Origin: Mesostigma viride
Taxonomy: Eukaryota; Streptophyta; Mesostigmatophyceae; Mesostigmatales; Mesostigmataceae
NCBI GenBank assembly: GCA_009746045.1
Contig: RPFO01000041.1
Coordinates: 520,721-584,720, forward strand
DNA length: 64,000 bases
Direction of reading: 5' to 3'
The notes under the pieces are model-generated. The model did not search any database and was not told the origin of the DNA. It was given only the letters and a program-made list of their open reading frames with translations. A program made the translations under genes and the position numbers. Below are positions 58,877-64,000 of the stretch, piece after piece (position 1 is the stretch's first letter; every line of letters begins with the position of its first letter).

Positions 58877-61298
58877 ACATCACCATCTCTGGCCACCCAG
58901 GCCGTTTCCAGCCCTGGTGGTAGGAACGCAACCACTTGGAATGCTGGGCTCTTGTTGGCACGATGATGCCCCCCTTCCCGCCCCCGTGTGGCCGCTACGG
59001 TCTCCCGGCAAACGCAGGGCGGAGCCACATGCGTTCCCCTTCTTAGAGGGGCGCATCCCAGTGCTGCCGCTTTAGGACTTAGGCCACCTGGGAACGTCTC
59101 CAGCTCACCCAACCACCATCACCAGCCCACCGGCAAAGCCGCTGGGATTTCCCGAGGGTAGAGCCACTGCCACTGGCTCTATTACCCCCCATCGCGGTGA
59201 TAATGATGGCTGCGGACCTCCTAGCGCCAAGCAGTGTTTTTGCTAAGGGGTGGAGGGGTTCCGGTAATTCCGGTAAGGGTCCCGGCCGAGGCCGCGAAGC
59301 CGCCGAGGCCGGGGGGGGGGTCCGGGGGGGCGGAGCCCCCCCGGATGGTGGCGATTTTTTTTTTTTTTTAACAAAATCCCATTAGGATTTCTTATACAGT
59401 TATATAATTTATCCTAAACTCTGAAGCCTTGCCATAGGCCCCTAGTGGGCTGCTTGTGCCCTGATTCTCATACCGGGGTATACGCAGCCGGCAGCCGGCA
59501 GCCCTACTAAGACACGCGACGATGATAACTTAGCATGCATACAAGCATGTGCACATGGTAACAATAGGAGGCTACAAAACATAGTACGCATTGCCGGTAG
59601 GCAGTGTATAGCTCTCACATTGGCTCACCCATACATGGCGCGGCCTGACTAAGTTATTAAACATGATGCCGCCTGTTTGCATGCACCCTACACCCATAGG
59701 CCATTGGAAGTTGGAAAAGCTACCTCAGGAGACCCGGGTTCCTCTATAAAAACGAGGACCAGGTTCTTCGTCACCGCTAGGTAGTGCCATCTTGGCTTTC
59801 TTTGTATGTTGGTTCCCAGTTTTACCGCCGGGCCGGCGCAGCTTCCTGTCCGTCCATTTCACATGCGCTCGCTTCTAACGTCCCCTTCTAACTCGATGCC
59901 TGCCTGCGCCTGGTCTGTAACGACCGTGCCCAAAGCCCGCCGACCGCTTGCACTGCCGGCCAAGGTTAAAATGCCACCGCCTCGTGAGAAATGGTCTTTG
60001 AATAAGTAGCCCAGGGGAATCGGGGGCTCTTTCTTCTTTGTCATGATGCGCTTCTCTAGCGCACTATCGAATAATGCAGGATTAGAAAACACGCAAAACA
60101 AAGTCAGCTGGCTCGACTGCCGTGAACTTCATCAACGTTTTGCGGCTCAGCACCTTCACATCGTGTTGCGTACCTACTGCAGGTCTGCAGTCTGCAGCGC
60201 ATTTGTTACCCGGCCCGCTCTACCAGTCTAGTCTACGCATTTGACAGACTGGACTTGCCGGCTGCCCAGTGCTGACCCATTCGTTGTAGGGTCAGAGCTG
60301 CACCGCCCCACGCCTTTTGTTACTTGGGTACGGAACATCGATTTACTCACAAGTTGAAGTTGACTGAAACTGTAGCCCGTCCTCAACAGTTACTATTACT
60401 GTAGTACGTCCAACAACAGTCTACAAATCTCTGCTGCCCATTGCTGTGGCAACAACAACAGCAACAACATAAACATTTGTGCTGGTCAAGCTCACACCGG
60501 TATTTTAAGTGGGCAACATGAACGCCAGCTGATGAACGCCAGCTGATGTCGCGAGCAAGCAATGTTGATGTTTGTGCAAAATCGCCTAGCCTTGACGAGC
60601 CGTTGCCCATGATTATTTTTTAAATACTGCATCTGAGGGTCAGGCACTACTATTTTATGTTGATCAGTAAGGTATGTTCTTGCTGCGATCGGACCATCGC
60701 GAGATTTCATTCCCTTGCACCCTGGTTTTTGTCGGGCATTCAGCAGGGCTCTGCTGTGTCGGCGTTTACATTTCGTGGAGGTGTTAGCATGGCAGCAATG
60801 TGCAAACTTTTTGTAAATGCCGGGAATAGTCAACCTTTACTAATAGAAATTGATATTGTGTTATAGTCAGTATATAAGTACCGGTTCTGTCTGACGGGGA
60901 AACCGGGGAACCCCGGCCGGCATTTAAAGCTTCCAGGTCGACCAGGGCAGCCCGGACAAGTCACAATGGCTTATACCGGTCGAACGGGGGGGGTTTCCTG
61001 CTCTGAACACAGCATACCGGTCGAACGGGGGGGGGTTTCCTGCTTGGCATATAGCATACCGGTCGGCCGGGGGGGGGTTCCTGCTTGGCATATAGCATAC
61101 CGGTCGGCCGGGGGGGGCTTACCGGTCGGCCGGGGGGGCACCGGTATTTACCGGAGAATTACCGGTTCCGGTACGTTAGCAAAAACACTGGCGCCAAGGC
61201 TCACCATCGCCATGGTGTCACGAGCCTTGGCGCAGCCGCAGCCGAGTGGAGCTTTATTATGGTATATAATGCATTTTCTTAACACGTCGTACGTCAAA
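58877..61298. other. No gene recognised; hairpin and G-run tandem repeats
   Basis: 59322-59344 is a perfect 10-bp stem (CCGGGGGGGC / GCCCCCCCGG, 3-base loop) followed by T15 (59355-59369). 60965-61140 holds about four degenerate 40-50-bp units (ACCGGTCG-A/C-CGG plus a G8-9 run plus TTCCTGCTTGGCATATAGC). Open frames here (59806-60009, 60492-60833, 60966-61310) show no motif. Confidence 0.5.
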
Positions 61299-62982
61299 AC
61301 TCAGTCCTAAAAATAGGACCGAGTATGCCAACTTTGAGATCATGTAGCGGTAAGGGTAGGGGCGTACCCCATATGTTTGATATGCATCAGGCACTCAATA
61401 TCATGCTAATGCTTGGGCATATGCCTAAAAAATCATATGTTGACCAAATCATGTAAAATTTTACAAGGGTGTCAACCCATGCTCGCGATTTGGCAATTTT
61501 CTGTGGAAGGACGAGTTGGGAAAATTCAATAAAATCCATATGCATGTTGAAAAAATATAGGCGTGTAAACAATATAGTTCTTGAAACATGGCAAAAAACT
61601 GGGCTCAATTTGGCCACAGCCTCTACCTGAAACTCACCAAAAACCACCAGCCCTAAGAATGGGTTTCGAGGTTGCTAGCAATGTGCAAGCATGTAAGTGC
61701 GGTCATACTACACACCACCGTGGCAACCAACCATGCCAATCAACTCATTTCCCTTCTAGCATAACAGGAAAACATACTTGCATCATCATATTGCAGTTAT
61801 ATCATACCTTAGTATATGTGTGAGAGCCTATGCACGCACGTAGGGAATGGGCATTGATACCTACCTACAAAGGGTTTTATTATGAGCCTTAACCACCAAT
61901 ATAATGGGTAGGTTAAGCATATTTCAATTGTTTTTAACAAGAATAGAGATGGCTAACACTGTTTTGCCTTGCCATGGCATGGCCAACATACTTGCTGGCA
62001 CATGATGACAGTGGTTTATCACCAAGATTCTTCACTCACCCGTATAAGCTTGAAAGCACGCTGGATGCAGCCCATGGCCATACAATCACGCAGTATGAAC
62101 GTAGCAAAAGAATAACTAACATCTATGAAGGTATTTAAACCCATACAGCGCCTAAAAAACTGCAAAAGTACACTAGGGTAAGGCAAATGCCTGGTAACAT
62201 CATAAAAAATGGGGGGTTTAGAGAGGGGCAGGCAACGGTCAAGAAAGCGCATCAAGATTCGAAACTGACAGCGCCTTGCAAGCTCAAACTCATGTAAGAA
62301 CATAACAAAACGATGAGGTGACGATATTTCAGCTTTACCGTGCACGGATGGCGTTATCTTGGCCCAGGCGGTGCCCGCAAAAGTGACACTTGCGGCACAC
62401 AAACCATGACATGACAGAGTGGTCGAAATCATCAAATCTTTACTGCCACTGACTTAATTCTACACACATGCATGATAATAAGTAGAAAGAAGCATATAAA
62501 CCCTTCGAACTGCACCGTAAAGTAAATTTAGTCATCAATTCCGTCAACTTGCCTGGTCGCAGTTTTTTCCAGCAAGAGCAGTGCCGACACCTGGTAAATC
62601 GCATCCCCGGGAGCTAAAAATTGGTTTGTGTCATCTTTAGGACATATAAAATCTATTTCCTGGGTTTTACCAGCTAAATCGTCCGCAAACGTAAACTGCA
62701 TGCATGGGCGCAAGCCGCCATGGCTAGGTCGTGCATTTCCGGAACTCGCGTTTCACGTGAAAAAGTACCCTTACCACCTGTACTTTGACCGTACATTTAG
62801 CCGCCCAAACAAAATCCAAAAAAATCGCAAAAATATGTCTAAGAAAGGTCATTTCACGTAGTATTTGAATAAATTTTGAGGGAATTTTTTTGACAAACAT
62901 TCCGACTTGGGCGAATTTTCTACGAAACCCAAAAACTCAGTCCTAAGAATAGGACTGAGTTGAACTCAGTCTTAAGAATAGG
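61299..62982. repeat. AT-rich segment flanked by matching hairpins
   Basis: Hairpins ACTCAGTCCTA-AAAA-TAGGACCGAGT (61299-61324) and AACTCAGTCCTA-AGAA-TAGGACTGAGTT (62934-62961), plus a half copy (62963-62982), bound about 1.6 kb of AT-rich DNA unlike its surroundings. Minus-strand frames at 62019-62435 (138 codons) and 62528-62713 (61 codons) look protein-like (FADDLAGKTQEIDFICPKDD) but belong to no family I know. Confidence 0.4.
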
Positions 62983-63727
62983 TGCAGTGACGAACGACGT
63001 GTTAAAACAAAGCCGGACCACACTGCCGGGTTCCACACGCGCCCCCCTCGAGGGGAAAATTTTTTTCCAGGCTTGCCAGGCACAGTAGAGTTTCTTAACC
63101 AGATTTTATGGATGCGCATGAATACCCACGGTTTACCGCAGCTTCCCACCTCTCCCTTATCGCCAAGGCCAGAAGGGGCCTGCTCGCCGGAACGCCGAGA
63201 GGGTTCAGGGCGCCTGCCGACCTCCCCATGCCGACAGGACCCCCCCGACCCACGGCAGCCGCTGCCATTGGTGCACCCTCCTCCGCCTCTGGTTTCTTTA
63301 GACCCCCATCTTTATGAAAAACGCCCTGCTTCCCCCGTGCGCGCCGCTACAGGGATAAAAAAATCCCCGGCGGACACTTTAACCGAGGGCAAATCTAGCG
63401 CTTCCTTCAGGGCTCGTCACCTCGCACTGCCCTTTCGCAGGGCTCTCCGCCAAAACCCGCCTTCTCTAAAAACCGCCTTCCCTCTTCATTGACTTTCGAA
63501 ATTCCAGTCACTACGGGCTCCCAACTGGAGCCCGGCCGGCGCACCCCAGCGCCATGGGGGAACACCCTAGGACCAGCACTTCAACCCTTCACCAATATTT
63601 CGAACAGCAGCGGGTCACCTCTCCGTAACACGGGGAGGCTCGCAGCGTCGACTTACATAGGGCGTAGCAGCCATAGTGGCCGCAAAGCGGCCCCCCTAGC
63701 GGCCAGCCCACCTGTCCTCACATCGGA
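62983..63727. other. GC-rich region, no gene supported
   Basis: A Pro/Arg/Ser-rich plus frame (63073-63492) exists without recognisable motifs. Nothing else seen. Confidence 0.35.
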
Positions 63728-64000
63728 AAGTTGCGAGCTGCAAAAAGGCCTCCCTACATTCACCACACCACTCTAAGTACGGTGTGAAAATGGAAAACAA
63801 AGCACATGTCTCAAGGCGCCGCGCCCCCCTCAGTCAAGGGCGGGCGCGGTTGCCAGTAGGCACTAGTACCGGCGCACCGCCGGTCCCCTTCTCTCTAGTC
63901 CTAAGTAACAACAAGCACCTTACATGGTGTAGGTGACGTACGGTAGAGCTACGCTACAGGCGGCAGATCGGCCCCCTTTGAGCCCGCCGCAACATAACTA
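63728..64000. repeat. Dispersed repeat R2, copy 2 (uninterrupted)
   Basis: The uninterrupted form of 56350-56546 plus 58577-58664; provides the empty site for the ORF1-only LINE. Runs off the window end. Confidence 0.9.

Overview
The window looks like repeat-rich nuclear DNA of a eukaryote, most likely a chlorophyte green alga. Genes have GT-AG introns, there are no bacterial operons, and the mobile elements (a PAT/TOC-type tyrosine-recombinase retroelement with split direct repeats, Copia elements, APE-type LINEs, an L1-like ORF1, piggyBac-like and mariner-like non-autonomous elements) fit that group. The species assignment is inference. Only one conserved cellular gene is recognised with confidence: the 3' part of SAS10/UTP3 (SSU processome), minus strand, three exons at 52337-55122, with introns full of satellites.

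Layout. 1-12000: a minus-strand retroelement gag region (with an RNase H1-type hybrid-binding domain ORF at 10937-11329), broken by three insertions: a TTAA-flanked element (214-1902), a nearly intact Copia element (Copia-1, 1963-8117, minus strand, 345-bp LTRs) and a TIR element (8730-10473). 12000-20730: non-coding repeats, namely a mariner-like MITE (12402-13318), 1.1 kb of tetranucleotide microsatellites, a 5'-truncated LINE copy carrying a piggyBac-like element whose empty site is preserved elsewhere in the window, a second copy of the TTAA element, and a cluster of TTAGT motifs. 20792-33054: an unrecognised multi-exon plus-strand gene, interrupted inside an exon by a 5.3-kb PAT-type element (25589-30874) and carrying nonsense and frame lesions. 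33055-51996: a stack of LINEs nested in one another (LINE-1 33549-38400; a mini-LINE; inverted LINE-4; LINE-2 39894-51813 inside LINE-4; complete Copia-2, 41319-49338, inside LINE-2), each level dated by target-site duplications. 52000-55200: SAS10. 55440-64000: minisatellites, an ORF1-only LINE (56547-58576) with its own target-site duplication, and hairpin-rich or simple-repeat DNA.

Most unusual points: both Copia elements place the retropepsin-like motif after the integrase, have HGDD reverse transcriptases and AGTT...AACT LTR ends, and use different gag-pol strategies (a C8-run -1 frame change; an in-frame UGA). Copia-2 has an extra 308-codon ORF upstream of gag. The PAT element has an NPGP (2A-like) motif between RNase H and recombinase. 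An ORF1-only LINE shares its structured 3' end with an RT-encoding LINE. All reading-frame and boundary statements were made by eye, without alignment software.
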